Positions 26,773 to 36,076 of a stretch of 64,000 bases of DNA are shown here, piece by piece. The stretch is taken from contig NZ_PVYX01000002.1 of the NCBI RefSeq assembly GCF_003001695.1, positions 1,488,001 to 1,552,000 on the forward strand. Direction: 5' to 3'. This DNA comes from Flagellimonas meridianipacifica (GTDB lineage: Bacteria > Bacteroidota > Bacteroidia > Flavobacteriales > Flavobacteriaceae). The translations under genes were made by a program, and so were the position numbers. The notes below the pieces were generated by a model. The model searched no databases, was not told the origin of the DNA, and worked only from the letters and a program-made list of their open reading frames with translations. The stretch's first letter is position 1, and each line of letters opens with the position of its first letter.

Positions 26773-28064
26773 TGCTCGCCTCCTTTCAATTCTTTTAGCC
26801 TCAGGGTCACTGCATTTTTGTGTGCCTGCAAGCCTTCAGCTTCAGCCATCAGTTCAATAGTAGTTCCTAAAGCTTGAATACCTTCCCTATCTATTTTCTG
26901 AAACGTCATACTCTTTAAAAAGCTGTCCAAATTTACACCACTGTACTGTTTTGCATATCCATTGGTAGGCAACGTGTGGTTAGTACCCGAAGCATAATCC
27001 CCTGCGCTTTCTGGAGTATAGTTGCCAATAAAGACAGAACCTGCATTTATAGTATTTGCGACATAAAAATCCTCATTTTCGACACAAACAATGTAATGTT
27101 CCGGACCATATTCGTTGATTAAGTCCAAAGCGACTTTATCATTTTGAACAAGTATAAGTTTACTATTGGAAATAGCGTTTTTTGCAATATTCTTTCTTGG
27201 CAAAAGCTCTATCTGATTTTTAATCGCTTCTTCAGTCTGCTCTATCATCCTTTTGGAAGTAGAAACCAAAACAACTTGGCTATCCACGCCATGCTCCGCT
27301 TGACTCAGCAAGTCTGATGCAACAAATTCCGGGTTTGCGCTATCATCTGCTACTATCAATAGTTCACTTGGGCCTGCGGGCATATCAATAGCAACACCAT
27401 ATTTTGTAGCAATTTGTTTGGCTACAGTGACAAACTGATTTCCTGGGCCAAAAATCTTAAATACCTTGGGAATACTTTCCGTGCCAAAAGTCATTCCCGC
27501 TATAGCTTGAATCCCACCTACCTTAAAAACTTGTGTGACACCACATAGTTTGGCAGTGTACAAAATCGTTTCATTAATGTTTCCCGTGCTGTCTGGAGGA
27601 GTGCATAGCACAATTTCATCACAGCCTGCAATTTTTGCAGGAACTGCCAACATTAATATTGTTGAAAACAAGGGTGCTGTTCCGCCGGGAATATAAAGCC
27701 CGACTTTTTGAATGGGACGCTTCTCTTGCCAACATTGGACCCCTTGCATTGTTTCAACTACAACAGGTTCACTTTTTTGGGCTTCGTGAAAACGTGCTAT
27801 ATTCCCTTTGGCAACCTTTATGGCTTGTTTTAGTTCTTCGGAGATTTTTGAAGAGGCATCTTCAATCTCTTGGGAAGAAACTTTTAAATCGTCCAACTCC
27901 ACTTTATCAAACTCAGCGGTGTATTTCAAAAGCGTATTATCTCCATCGTTTTGAACTTCAGAAAAAATGCGCTCCACCGTAGACTCAATATCCCCTACTT
28001 GCTGAGTGGGACGCTTCAGGATATTTTTCCAATCTTGTTTTGGTGGATTTTCAATTCGTTGCAT
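26769..28064 (-). CDS. hisD: histidinol dehydrogenase
   Basis: HisD oxidises histidinol to histidine in two NAD-dependent steps. The protein has about 431 residues, with GLYIPGGTAPLFSTILM near 115, DMPAGPSELLIVAD near 230, SQAEHGVDSQV with the catalytic Glu-His, and GSVFIGNYTPESAGDYASG with zinc-site residues. The ATG at 28064 overlaps the hisG stop (TAATG), and I prefer it to an ATG 9 codons upstream inside hisG. Confidence 0.97.
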   Translation of the reverse strand: MQRIENPPKQDWKNILKRPTQQVGDIESTVERIFSEVQNDGDNTLLKYTAEFDKVELDDLKVSSQEIEDASSKISEELKQAIKVAKGNIARFHEAQKSEPVVVETMQGVQCWQEKRPIQKVGLYIPGGTAPLFSTILMLAVPAKIAGCDEIVLCTPPDSTGNINETILYTAKLCGVTQVFKVGGIQAIAGMTFGTESIPKVFKIFGPGNQFVTVAKQIATKYGVAIDMPAGPSELLIVADDSANPEFVASDLLSQAEHGVDSQVVLVSTSKRMIEQTEEAIKNQIELLPRKNIAKNAISNSKLILVQNDKVALDLINEYGPEHYIVCVENEDFYVANTINAGSVFIGNYTPESAGDYASGTNHTLPTNGYAKQYSGVNLDSFLKSMTFQKIDREGIQALGTTIELMAEAEGLQAHKNAVTLRLKELKGGEQ

Positions 28065-28921
28065 TAGCGTACCATTTTCTCGATTGGACAAACCAGGATA
28101 CCTTCAGCTCCCGCTTGTTTTAGCTCATCAATTACTTCCCAAAATGTATCCTGCTGAATCACGGTATGCACGGAACTCCATCCCTTTTGTGCTAAAGGTA
28201 GAACTGTTGGACTACGCATTCCAGGTAGGAGTGTCAATATTTCATCTAACTTTTCATTCGGAGCATTCAAAAGCACATACTTGTTGTTTCGTGCTTCAAG
28301 TACAGATTGAATTCTAAACCTAAGCTTGTCCAGAATAGCCTCTCTTTCAGTAGAGATTTTAGGAGAGACTGCAAGAACTGCTTCACTCTTCAAAATCACC
28401 TCTACTTCCTTCAAATTGTTCTTAAAAAGTGTACTCCCACTAGAAACAATATCACAAATTCCGTCTGCGAGTCCAATATTAGGTGCAATTTCCACCGAGC
28501 CATTGATGATATGCAAATCTGCATTGACTCCTTTTGAAGCGAGATAGTCCTTTACCGTAGTTGGGTAGGAGGTAGCGATTCGTTTCCCTTCAAAATCCTG
28601 AACCGATTTATATTCTACAGATTTTGGAACCGCAAGCGAAACCCGACATTTGGAGAAGTTCAGTTTCTCGGCAATAGAGATATCCTTTCCTTTTTCAACC
28701 AAGACGTTTTCTCCCAAAATGGCAATGTCCACCACTCCATCCCTTAAGTATTGGGGAATATCGCCATTCCGTAGGTAAAACACTTCTAAAGGAAAGTTGC
28801 GGGCGGTAGCTTTTAACTGGTCCTTTCCGTTATCAATGGAAATACCGCAGTCCTTTAAGATTTTGAGCGAATCTTGGTTTAAACGGCCACTTTTTTGAAC
28901 CGCTATTCTAATTTTAGTCAT
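28064..28921 (-). CDS. hisG: ATP phosphoribosyltransferase, long form
   Basis: HisG commits ATP and PRPP to histidine synthesis and is normally feedback-inhibited by histidine. At 285 residues it is the long form: a catalytic region (1-205) with GDIPQYLRDGVVDIAILGENV, and SGSTLFKNNL as the PRPP loop region. The C-terminal regulatory domain (about 210-285) contains LLPGMRSPTVLPLA. It is the first structural gene of the operon, preceded by a leader peptide and attenuator. The start MTKIRIAVQKSGRL fits the family. Confidence 0.97.
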   Translation of the reverse strand: MTKIRIAVQKSGRLNQDSLKILKDCGISIDNGKDQLKATARNFPLEVFYLRNGDIPQYLRDGVVDIAILGENVLVEKGKDISIAEKLNFSKCRVSLAVPKSVEYKSVQDFEGKRIATSYPTTVKDYLASKGVNADLHIINGSVEIAPNIGLADGICDIVSSGSTLFKNNLKEVEVILKSEAVLAVSPKISTEREAILDKLRFRIQSVLEARNNKYVLLNAPNEKLDEILTLLPGMRSPTVLPLAQKGWSSVHTVIQQDTFWEVIDELKQAGAEGILVCPIEKMVR

Positions 28922-28954
28922 TCTTCTTTTTCATTTAATCTGAAAAACCAAAAG

Positions 28955-28993
28955 GGTACAAAAACAAAACCCGTTTGATTTCTCAAACGGGTT
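28955..28993 (-). terminator. his operon attenuator terminator
   Basis: On the minus strand, AACCCGTTTGA and TCAAACGGGTT form a perfect 11-bp stem closed by a GAAA tetraloop, followed by a T-rich run (TTTTGTTTTTGT). It lies between the His-rich leader peptide and hisG. Its 5' arm can instead pair with CTCAAGCG inside the leader peptide ORF. Confidence 0.85.
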
Positions 28994-29023
28994 AAAATAT
29001 AGTTTATCTACAACAATACATTT

Positions 29024-29077
29024 CTACCTCGCTTGAGTGCAAGTATAAAAATGATGATGTACATTTTGATTTCTCAT
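29024..29077 (-). CDS. hisL: histidine operon leader peptide (His-His-His), 17 aa
   Basis: The ORF encodes MRNQNVHHHFYTCTQAR and stops 31 bases before the terminator stem. Three consecutive His codons at positions 7-9 are the classic sensor for charged tRNA-His. The codons ACT CAA GCG, downstream of the His run, can pair over 8 bases (one G-U) with the terminator's 5' arm. A ribosome stalled at the His codons would free that segment and prevent termination. One that reaches the stop would cover it and let the terminator form. Confidence 0.85.
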   Translation of the reverse strand: MRNQNVHHHFYTCTQAR

Positions 29078-29123
29078 TTCGAGGATAAAATTAAAATATA
29101 TTTTTTTATCAAAAAAGCTTTAT

Positions 29124-29939
29124 TTAGTTATTTCCCAAAATAAGGGGTAATCCGTCTCCACTTGACCCTACAACCACAACTTTGGAGTTAGGCGATTGAG
29201 ATAACTTTAATGTGGCCTCAATACCTTTGTCCTGAAGAATTTTGTCCGTAAGGGAAGCACTGAGAATTTTGTTCGCATCAGCTTTTCCTTGGGCTTCTAT
29301 CCTTTGACGTTCAGCCTCCTTTTGGGCAGTAACCAAGCGGAATTCATATTCTAGGGATTCCTGTTCTTGCTTCAATTTTCGTTCAATGGCCTCCTTAATT
29401 GTAGGTGGTAGGGTAACATCACGGACCAAAATCTCATCTAAAACGATGTACTGTTCGTCCACAATTTTTTTGGTTTCTTCAAAAATTTCTGCCTGAATGG
29501 CGTCACGCTTACTAGAATATAATTGTTCCGGCGTGTATCTTCCCACAACACTACGTGCCGCTGACCTAATAGTGGGTAAAATGATTCGCTGTAAATAGTT
29601 TTCTCCTATCTCCTGATGTAGTTTGCCCAATTCATTGTAATTAGGTTGGTACCATGCAGAAGCGTCTAGTTGAATGTCCAATCCATTAGAGGACAAAACC
29701 TTCATTTTTTCGAAGATTTCTTGTCTTCTTACTTCATACACATATACTTTGTTCCAGGGCGCCACTAAGTGGAAGCCTTCTCCCAATGGTGGTTTATCAG
29801 TAACCACACCGTCTCCAAAGGTCCTATAGAGAACTCCTGCCTGACCCGAGCCGATGGTAATCGCTGATTTAGAAATCAAAATAATGACTAAAATGACACC
29901 CACGATTATGGGCAATCCTATCTTTGGTAATCTATCCAT
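29124..29939 (-). CDS. SPFH/prohibitin-family membrane protein
   Basis: This 271-residue protein has one N-terminal membrane helix (about 7-30). The SPFH/PHB domain (about 32-200) contains GQAGVLYRTFGDGVV, and a coiled-coil, Glu/Lys/Arg-rich stretch follows (about 190-225, with KLKQEQESLEYE and AQKEAERQRIEAQG). Prohibitin-like proteins form large membrane rings and scaffold membrane domains. It is the downstream partner of the VWA membrane protein (10-base gap), so they probably act together at the inner membrane. The client is unknown. Confidence 0.93.
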   Translation of the reverse strand: MDRLPKIGLPIIVGVILVIILISKSAITIGSGQAGVLYRTFGDGVVTDKPPLGEGFHLVAPWNKVYVYEVRRQEIFEKMKVLSSNGLDIQLDASAWYQPNYNELGKLHQEIGENYLQRIILPTIRSAARSVVGRYTPEQLYSSKRDAIQAEIFEETKKIVDEQYIVLDEILVRDVTLPPTIKEAIERKLKQEQESLEYEFRLVTAQKEAERQRIEAQGKADANKILSASLTDKILQDKGIEATLKLSQSPNSKVVVVGSSGDGLPLILGNN

Positions 29940-29949
29940 CTGTTTTTTT

Positions 29950-31983
29950 TTAAATTAATCCGTTGTATTTCCTTAGAAACCACTCCATTGCCAAGCAAAA
30001 AGCAATCAGCCCTAAGAGTGCTCTATAATCTATTAAAGATACGACATTTTGCTTGCTCTTTTGAAGGGGTAAGGTCTGTTCCGAGCTCAATAAATCTTCG
30101 ATCAAATTATCCAATTGATTTGGAAAATAGAGCTTGCCATCTGTTTTTTCCGATAGTCGTTGCATTTTTCTGTAGTCTGCAGAAAACAGCTGGTCCTCTT
30201 GTTGAAATTCCACTATTCTGAATGTTCCGGACTTGAAGATATTCTCTTTGTTCTCCCGAACAGTGAACTCATACGTTCCAGCATTTAGGTTTTCGAGGTC
30301 ATATTCAAAAAAGGAACCCTTGAACAACATTGGAGCCTGTCTTCTATAATCAGAATTTTGGTCTCTTATTTCAATTTGAACATTGCCATTGGGGTCCAGG
30401 TTGTAGCTCTTATCAAAGTAAGTCGCTTTAATTCGAGCCGCATCAGTCCCTTCAAAGACAGTTTTATAATCCAACTCCAATCGACTTCGCTTTCCGTCAC
30501 TATTCAAGAACAACAAGAGTTTCCCAATAAAATCATCAAAAATTCCGAAACCGTTGTTATCCAAATAACTTTTCGCACGCCATCTCCATATATTTTCCCC
30601 AAAAAGAACTGCTTCCTTCTTTCCTTCTGAATTGATAGTGGTCATCAAGGGTATGTCTAAATCTACACCCTTAATACGTTGGAACAATATATTTTGATGG
30701 GTTGCGGAAATATCCAAATCACCTAGATTGCTAATTAGAGGTGGATAATCTGAAGTATCAAAATCACCCAAGCCAAATTCTGAAAAAGACTTGTTCAACA
30801 CCGGTAAGATTTCTTCTTTCTGGTTAAAATCTTCTTTGAAGAAATTCTCTTGAACTTGATTCAAAAACCGCCAATCCGTTTGCGTGCCTGTTATGGTAAA
30901 GTGATTGTAATTGCCGGCTTTGATAAAATCATAGATTCTTTTGAACCTTCCGTTGGGTTGATATAATATAAAAACATCTGTGGCTTCCAAAATCTCACTC
31001 GTCGCATTGGGTTTGACCACGTTTAACTGGCGTTGTTCGTTGGATTCAATCGCTTTTTTGAGTGCACCAATATCTGGATGTAACATATCCGAAACCAAAG
31101 TGACATTAGTCTTTTCATCAATCACCTCCAATGCTACAACCTTGTTATTGTTGATGATATTTTTTTCGTTCTCTAAGGGAGAAATTTGAAGCTCCAAAGT
31201 TTTTAACCCAACGCTTTTGGCCTCAATTAAGGTGTTGATACGTTTACTGTTTTCGGCAGGATTGAAACTTACAGCTTCCTGAAAAACTCTCTTCCCATCA
31301 AGATTAATGACCAGATTTTTGAATATATTTTGTTCTCCTGAATACTGGATAATGATCTCAACAGGGAATTTATTTCCCAAGAATGCATAAGTGTTCGTGT
31401 TCACTTGGCCAATTGAAATATCGGAATAGGCTGTAGTGTCCCCTACCACAACGGAGTTGACCTGAACATTGTTCTTCAGGTTTAAAAATTCGTAATCTCT
31501 TCCTAGTGTCTGGTTTCCATCGGAAAAAAGAACAACGGTATTGTTTCCCTTAATAAAGAGTTCGTTTGTCTTTGAAAGGGCATTGGCAATATTCGTATTC
31601 TCTTGCTGAAAGGAAAGCGAATCACTTTCTTCCATTTGCGAACCAAACTTGAATTTAAATTGGGAAAAGCGCTCCTGTAAATCTTCATTGTTCAGAATTT
31701 CCGCAATGTATCTTTCAATATCATCCGCGTTGGTAGATTTGAGCATTGACGCCGAATCATCCAATAATAGGATTAGGTTGGATTTTTCTAGAAAGTATTC
31801 TTCATCAATAAACTTTGGGTTTATCAACAGGAGAAAAGCCGCCAAGAGGGTAACAAATCTCAAGGAAGCAAGGATGACTCTCAAACTTCCTTTGTGACGA
31901 GCCTTAAAAAAATATTGATAAAAAACAATGGTCAACGCAGCTATGACCGCCAAAATGATAAGAAGTAGCGTGCGTATGTCCAT
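29950..31983 (-). CDS. large membrane protein with von Willebrand A domain
   Basis: This 677-residue protein has two N-terminal membrane helices (about 3-24 and 36-54) and a C-terminal one (about 650-672). A VWA domain (about 68-195) has the MIDAS motif DDSAS at 75-79 and the FSDGNQT loop near 152. The rest is a glutamine-amidotransferase-like/beta-rich region without a catalytic site that I could see. This layout is common in Bacteroidetes membrane proteins of unknown role. It shares an operon with the SPFH protein downstream and fabG upstream (5-base gap). Confidence 0.88.
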   Translation of the reverse strand: MDIRTLLLIILAVIAALTIVFYQYFFKARHKGSLRVILASLRFVTLLAAFLLLINPKFIDEEYFLEKSNLILLLDDSASMLKSTNADDIERYIAEILNNEDLQERFSQFKFKFGSQMEESDSLSFQQENTNIANALSKTNELFIKGNNTVVLFSDGNQTLGRDYEFLNLKNNVQVNSVVVGDTTAYSDISIGQVNTNTYAFLGNKFPVEIIIQYSGEQNIFKNLVINLDGKRVFQEAVSFNPAENSKRINTLIEAKSVGLKTLELQISPLENEKNIINNNKVVALEVIDEKTNVTLVSDMLHPDIGALKKAIESNEQRQLNVVKPNATSEILEATDVFILYQPNGRFKRIYDFIKAGNYNHFTITGTQTDWRFLNQVQENFFKEDFNQKEEILPVLNKSFSEFGLGDFDTSDYPPLISNLGDLDISATHQNILFQRIKGVDLDIPLMTTINSEGKKEAVLFGENIWRWRAKSYLDNNGFGIFDDFIGKLLLFLNSDGKRSRLELDYKTVFEGTDAARIKATYFDKSYNLDPNGNVQIEIRDQNSDYRRQAPMLFKGSFFEYDLENLNAGTYEFTVRENKENIFKSGTFRIVEFQQEDQLFSADYRKMQRLSEKTDGKLYFPNQLDNLIEDLLSSEQTLPLQKSKQNVVSLIDYRALLGLIAFCLAMEWFLRKYNGLI

Positions 31984-31988
31984 TCAGT

Positions 31989-32735
31989 TTAGGTTAGCAT
32001 ACCCCCGTCCACGTTCAGGACCTGACCTGTAACATATGCCGACATGTCCGAAGCTAAGAAAAGACAAGCATTGGCCACATCTTCAGGACTTCCACCTCTT
32101 TTTAATGGAATGGCGTCTCGCCATCCCTGAACCGTTTTTTCGTCAAGCTTATCCGTCATTTCTGTTTCAATGAAACCTGGTGCTATGGCATTGCAACGAA
32201 TGTTTCTAGAGCCCAGTTCCAGAGCTACCGATTTTGTAAAACCAATCATTCCCGCCTTAGATGCTGCATAGTTGGTTTGTCCAGCATTTCCTTTGACCCC
32301 AACTACGCTGCTCATATTTACAATGGAACCTTTTCGTTGCTTTAACATAGTCCGTTGCACCGCTTTGGTCATATTAAAGACGGACTTTAAATTGATTTCG
32401 ATAACCGTATCAAAATCCGATTCACCCATTCTCATCAACAAGTTGTCTTTGGTAATTCCCGCGTTGTTTATCAGGACATCAATACTTCCAAATTCCTCAA
32501 GTACATTGGCAATCAATGCTTCAGACTCACTAAAGCTGGCGGCATTACTCTTATAAGCTTTGGCCTTCACACCCATTGCCTCTAACTCTTTTTCCAATTC
32601 CAAAGCAGGAGCTTCGCTTGAACTGTAGGTGAATGCAACGTTTGCTCCATGTTCCCCAAATACTTTTGCTATTCCTTTTCCAATTCCTCTACTGGCTCCA
32701 GTAATAATTACGTTTTTGCCTTCCAATAGTTTCAT
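31989..32735 (-). CDS. fabG: 3-oxoacyl-[acyl-carrier-protein] reductase
   Basis: FabG reduces beta-ketoacyl-ACP with NADPH in fatty-acid elongation. The short-chain dehydrogenase fold is complete: GASRGIGKGI for the cofactor, NNAGITKDNLLMRM, and the catalytic Ser-Tyr-Lys set in MSSVVGVKGNAGQTNYAASK. The end VNVDGGM is typical. At 248 residues it is full length. A TATATTTG promoter element lies 29 bases upstream, after the sucD terminator, so it may head its own unit with the VWA and SPFH genes. Confidence 0.95.
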   Translation of the reverse strand: MKLLEGKNVIITGASRGIGKGIAKVFGEHGANVAFTYSSSEAPALELEKELEAMGVKAKAYKSNAASFSESEALIANVLEEFGSIDVLINNAGITKDNLLMRMGESDFDTVIEINLKSVFNMTKAVQRTMLKQRKGSIVNMSSVVGVKGNAGQTNYAASKAGMIGFTKSVALELGSRNIRCNAIAPGFIETEMTDKLDEKTVQGWRDAIPLKRGGSPEDVANACLFLASDMSAYVTGQVLNVDGGMLT

Positions 32736-32764
32736 AGTAATGTTGGTTTGAATGGTTATAACCT

Positions 32765-32772
32765 CAAATATA
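32765..32772 (-). promoter_or_regulatory. -7 element TATATTTG upstream of fabG
   Basis: This matches TAnnTTTG, sits 29 bases before the fabG ATG and follows the sucD terminator, a position where a new promoter is expected. No -33 TTG is seen at normal spacing. Confidence 0.5.
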
Positions 32773-32793
32773 GGTGTTGTTTTTAAGTTGTAA

Positions 32794-32823
32794 TGAAAAA
32801 AAATCCCGTCGAAAACGGGATTT
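32794..32823 (-). terminator. intrinsic terminator of sucD
   Basis: On the minus strand AAATCCCGT/ACGGGATTT with a 5-base loop is followed by a run of T residues, starting about 20 bases after the sucD stop. Confidence 0.88.
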
Positions 32824-32843
32824 ACAATTCTTTTAACGATTGG

Positions 32844-33716
32844 CTATGCCATAACTTCTTTGACCTTGGCTCCAATCTCTGCAGGAGAATCAACAACATG
32901 GATTCCAGATTCACGCATGATGCGCTTTTTGGCCTGGGCAGTATCATCACTACCACCAACGATTGCCCCTGCATGACCCATAGTTCTTCCTGCGGGTGCG
33001 GTTTCTCCAGCTATAAAACCTACGATAGGCTTGGTACTACCACTTTCTTTGTACCACTTGGCGGCATCGGCTTCAAGTTGACCCCCAATTTCTCCAATCA
33101 TTACTACGCATTCCGTCTCTGGGTCGTTGATAAGCAATTCAACAGCTTGTTTTGTAGTGGTACCTATAATAGGGTCGCCACCAATTCCGATGGCTGTAGT
33201 AATTCCAAGTCCTTGTCGTACTACTTGGTCCGCTGCTTCATACGTCAAAGTACCTGACTTGGAGACGATTCCAATGTTTCCTTTTTTGAAAACAAAACCA
33301 GGCATAATACCTACTTTGGCTTCTCCAGGGGTGATGACTCCAGGACAGTTGGGGCCTATTAAAGTACAATCTAAATCTTGAATATAGTCATTGGCTTTAA
33401 CCATATCTGCCACTGGGATACCTTCAGTAATGGTAATGATAACTTTAATTCCGGCACTGGCAGCCTCCATTATGGCATCCGCGGCAAACGCAGGTGGAAC
33501 AAAAATAATTGTAGTGTCGGCACCAACCTTTTCAACTGCTTCTTCAACAGTATTGAAAACAGGCTTGCCCAAATGCTCTTGGCCTCCTTTACCAGGAGTT
33601 ACACCACCTACAACATTGGTACCATATTCAATCATTTGACCGGCATGGAATGTACCTTCACTACCCGTAAAACCTTGTACAATTATTTTTGAATCTTTGT
33701 TTACTAAGACGCTCAT
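32844..33716 (-). CDS. sucD: succinyl-CoA synthetase alpha subunit
   Basis: SucD with SucC converts succinyl-CoA to succinate, making ATP or GTP in the TCA cycle. The CoA-binding Rossmann domain starts [22 protein letters not shown]. The active-site phospho-histidine lies in [10 protein letters not shown] near residue 247, after [20 protein letters not shown]. At 290 residues it is full length. It is flanked by its own promoter and terminator, so it is a single-gene unit; sucC is not in this window. Confidence 0.98.
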   Translation of the reverse strand: MSVLVNKDSKIIVQGFTGSEGTFHAGQMIEYGTNVVGGVTPGKGGQEHLGKPVFNTVEEAVEKVGADTTIIFVPPAFAADAIMEAASAGIKVIITITEGIPVADMVKANDYIQDLDCTLIGPNCPGVITPGEAKVGIMPGFVFKKGNIGIVSKSGTLTYEAADQVVRQGLGITTAIGIGGDPIIGTTTKQAVELLINDPETECVVMIGEIGGQLEADAAKWYKESGSTKPIVGFIAGETAPAGRTMGHAGAIVGGSDDTAQAKKRIMRESGIHVVDSPAEIGAKVKEVMA

Positions 33717-33737
33717 ATATTTTACTTAAATGCGTTA

Positions 33738-33769
33738 CAAAAATAGGTTTTGCCAATCATTTGTGCCAA
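33738..33769 (-). promoter_or_regulatory. sucD promoter (TTG-N21-TATTTTTG)
   Basis: The -7 element TATTTTTG at 33738-33745 and a TTG at 33767-33769 are 21 bases apart on the minus strand, within the known Flavobacterium range. The sucD ATG lies 21 bases further downstream. Confidence 0.6.
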
Positions 33770-33774
33770 CCAAT

Positions 33775-34713
33775 TCATGAATTCTTTTTAAACTTTTCCA
33801 ATAGAAATGGAACCTTTCTTATCGAGGCCATTTCTTTCATTTTTGCCCTGGCTTCCTCAGCTGGACTTCCGAAGTAGGTTTTTCCACCTTCCAGTGACTT
33901 AGAAACTCCAGATTGAGCTAGAATCACCGCTTTTTTCCCTATGGTTACACCGCTGGTAATCCCTACCTGACCCCAGAGAGTAACTTCATCTTCAATAATT
34001 GTGCAGCCTGCTATTCCTGTGTGTGAGGCTATAAGACATTTTTTACCAATCACCGTGTCATGTCCAATCTGGATTTGGTTATCCAGTTTTGCACCTTCCT
34101 TAATTGTTGTATCACCCGTAACTCCTCTATCAATAGTACATGAAGCTCCGATGTCCACATTGTTTTCAATAACAATCCTTCCTCCAGAAATCAATTTATC
34201 AAAACCGTCGGGACGGTTTTTATAATAAAAAGCATCAGCTCCTAACACCGTCCCTGCGTGAATAGTAACATTGTCGCCAATAACACAATGGTCATAAATG
34301 GATACATTGGGATGGATTAGACAGTTCTTACCAATTTTTACATGATTTCCTATAAAAACATTAGGTTGGATAATGGTACCTTCTCCAATTTCAGCTGTTT
34401 TCGCAATTGAGGTGTTTGAGGATTCAAATGGTTTAAAATGTAAGGTAAGTTTGTTGAAATCCCGAAACGGGTCATCTGAAATCAACAGAGCCTTGCCTTT
34501 AGGACAATCTACCCTTTTGTTAATCAACACAATGGTTGCTTTGGACTCCAGTGCTTTATCATAGTATTTGGGATGGTCCACAAAGACAATATCCCCTTCC
34601 TCAACCACATGAATTTCATTCATTCCCAAAACAGGAAAGTCTGGGCTGCCAACAAATTCAGCTTCTATTAGGTTAGCTATTTCTTGTAAGGTTTGTGCTT
34701 TGGGGAATTTCAT
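33775..34713 (-). CDS. LpxD-like UDP-3-O-acyl-glucosamine N-acyltransferase paralogue
   Basis: This 312-residue protein has an N-terminal uridine-binding-like region (1-100) and a left-handed beta-helix of hexapeptide repeats (about 105-270). The LpxD catalytic His is in NQIQIGHDTVIG. It is a second LpxD-type gene in the same cluster, shorter than the 343-residue one, and ends in a basic tail. It may acylate a different sugar or replace LpxD under some conditions. It follows efp by 5 bases. Confidence 0.88.
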   Translation of the reverse strand: MKFPKAQTLQEIANLIEAEFVGSPDFPVLGMNEIHVVEEGDIVFVDHPKYYDKALESKATIVLINKRVDCPKGKALLISDDPFRDFNKLTLHFKPFESSNTSIAKTAEIGEGTIIQPNVFIGNHVKIGKNCLIHPNVSIYDHCVIGDNVTIHAGTVLGADAFYYKNRPDGFDKLISGGRIVIENNVDIGASCTIDRGVTGDTTIKEGAKLDNQIQIGHDTVIGKKCLIASHTGIAGCTIIEDEVTLWGQVGITSGVTIGKKAVILAQSGVSKSLEGGKTYFGSPAEEARAKMKEMASIRKVPFLLEKFKKNS

Positions 34714-34718
34714 GCCGT

Positions 34719-35285
34719 CTATTCCTTAGCACGTTCCATGTAGGCGCCTTTCTCAGTATCAACCTTGATTTTGTCGCCTTCATTTATGAATAAAGGGACA
34801 TTGATTCTTGCCCCCGTCTCCACCGTCGCAGGTTTAGTGGCATTAGTTGCGGTATTTCCCTTAACACCTGGTTCTGTATGGGTAACTTCCAATATAACGC
34901 TTGCAGGCATTTCAACAGATAAGGGCAAACTATCTTCTGTATTGAAAAGGATAGTTACTATTTCACCTTCCTTGAGCAAATCAGGAGCATCTAAAGAGCT
35001 TTTCTGAAGGGATATTTGATTATAATCATCCGTATTCATGAAGTGAAAAGTATCCCCTTCATCATACAAATATTGATATGAACGTGTTTCCACGCGCACA
35101 TCTTCAATTTTATGTCCAGCAGAAAAAGTGTTGTCAATAACTTTTCCCGTGGTGACACTTTTCAACTTGGTTCTTACAAATGCTGGTCCCTTACCCGGTT
35201 TAACATGAAGAAATTCAACAATTTTATAAATGTCGTGGTTGTACTTTATGCACAATCCTTTTCGTATATCTGAAGTATTTGCCAT
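34719..35285 (-). CDS. efp: translation elongation factor P
   Basis: EF-P relieves ribosome stalling at polyproline. The 188-residue protein has the KOW-like domain with HVKPGKGPAFVRTK, where Lys32 is at the position often modified in other bacteria. The OB domains include EVTHTEPGVKG and the C-terminal INVPLFINEGDKIKVDTEKG. Its location inside the lipid A cluster, 5 bases from each neighbour, suggests co-transcription with lpxA. Confidence 0.97.
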   Translation of the reverse strand: MANTSDIRKGLCIKYNHDIYKIVEFLHVKPGKGPAFVRTKLKSVTTGKVIDNTFSAGHKIEDVRVETRSYQYLYDEGDTFHFMNTDDYNQISLQKSSLDAPDLLKEGEIVTILFNTEDSLPLSVEMPASVILEVTHTEPGVKGNTATNATKPATVETGARINVPLFINEGDKIKVDTEKGAYMERAKE

Positions 35286-35290
35286 TTGTT

Positions 35291-36076
35291 TTAGTTTGAG
35301 CTAAAATATCCTTTCATGATTCCGCGCTGGGAATCTCTTATAAATTGCAGAATCTCGTCGCGTTCTGGAGTAGCTTCCATCTCAGCTTCTATAATTGATG
35401 CTGCTTGAGTATTGTTGTAATTCTTTTGATAAAGTATTCTGTAAATGTTCTGAACCTCCCTAATTTTTTCAGAAGTAAAACCTCTACGGCGCAGCCCCAC
35501 TGAATTAATTCCTACATAAGAAAGTGGTTCCCTTGCTGCTTTGACGTAAGGAGGTACATCTTTACGTACTAAAGAACCTCCGGTAATAAAAGCATGATTG
35601 CCAACAGAGACAAATTGATGAACAGCAACCATTCCAGCTAAAACCACATTATTGCCAACGGTAACATGCCCAGCTAAAGTTGAATTGTTACTGAAAATAC
35701 TATTGTCTCCAACTACACAATCATGCGCAATGTGGCAATACGCCATGATAAGACAATTATTACCAATAACCGTTTTCATTCTATCCGAAGTTCCCTTATT
35801 GATAGTGGCACATTCACGGATGGTAGTATTATCTCCAATATGAACGGTGGTTTCCTCCCCTTGATATTTTAAATCTTGTGGCATGGCGGAAATTACCGCC
35901 CCCGGAAAAATGTTGCAATTCTTTCCAATTCGGGCGCCTTCCATTATGGTCACGTTGGAACCTATCCAGGTTCCTTCACCAATGGTTACATTATTATGTA
36001 TAGTAGTGAACGGCTCAATGACCACATTCTTTGCAATCTTGGCACCCGGGTGCACATATGCTAACGGCTGATTCAT
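35291..36076 (-). CDS. lpxA: UDP-N-acetylglucosamine acyltransferase
   Basis: LpxA transfers a hydroxyacyl chain from ACP to UDP-GlcNAc, the first lipid A step. The hexapeptide repeats run from about 8 to 190, and the catalytic His sits in CHIAHDCVVGDN near residue 123. The C-terminal helical domain contains RRRGFTSEKIREVQNIYRILY, here quoted by its Arg-rich start. At 261 residues it is typical. It directly follows lpxC-fabZ with no gap. Confidence 0.97.
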   Translation of the reverse strand: MNQPLAYVHPGAKIAKNVVIEPFTTIHNNVTIGEGTWIGSNVTIMEGARIGKNCNIFPGAVISAMPQDLKYQGEETTVHIGDNTTIRECATINKGTSDRMKTVIGNNCLIMAYCHIAHDCVVGDNSIFSNNSTLAGHVTVGNNVVLAGMVAVHQFVSVGNHAFITGGSLVRKDVPPYVKAAREPLSYVGINSVGLRRRGFTSEKIREVQNIYRILYQKNYNNTQAASIIEAEMEATPERDEILQFIRDSQRGIMKGYFSSN

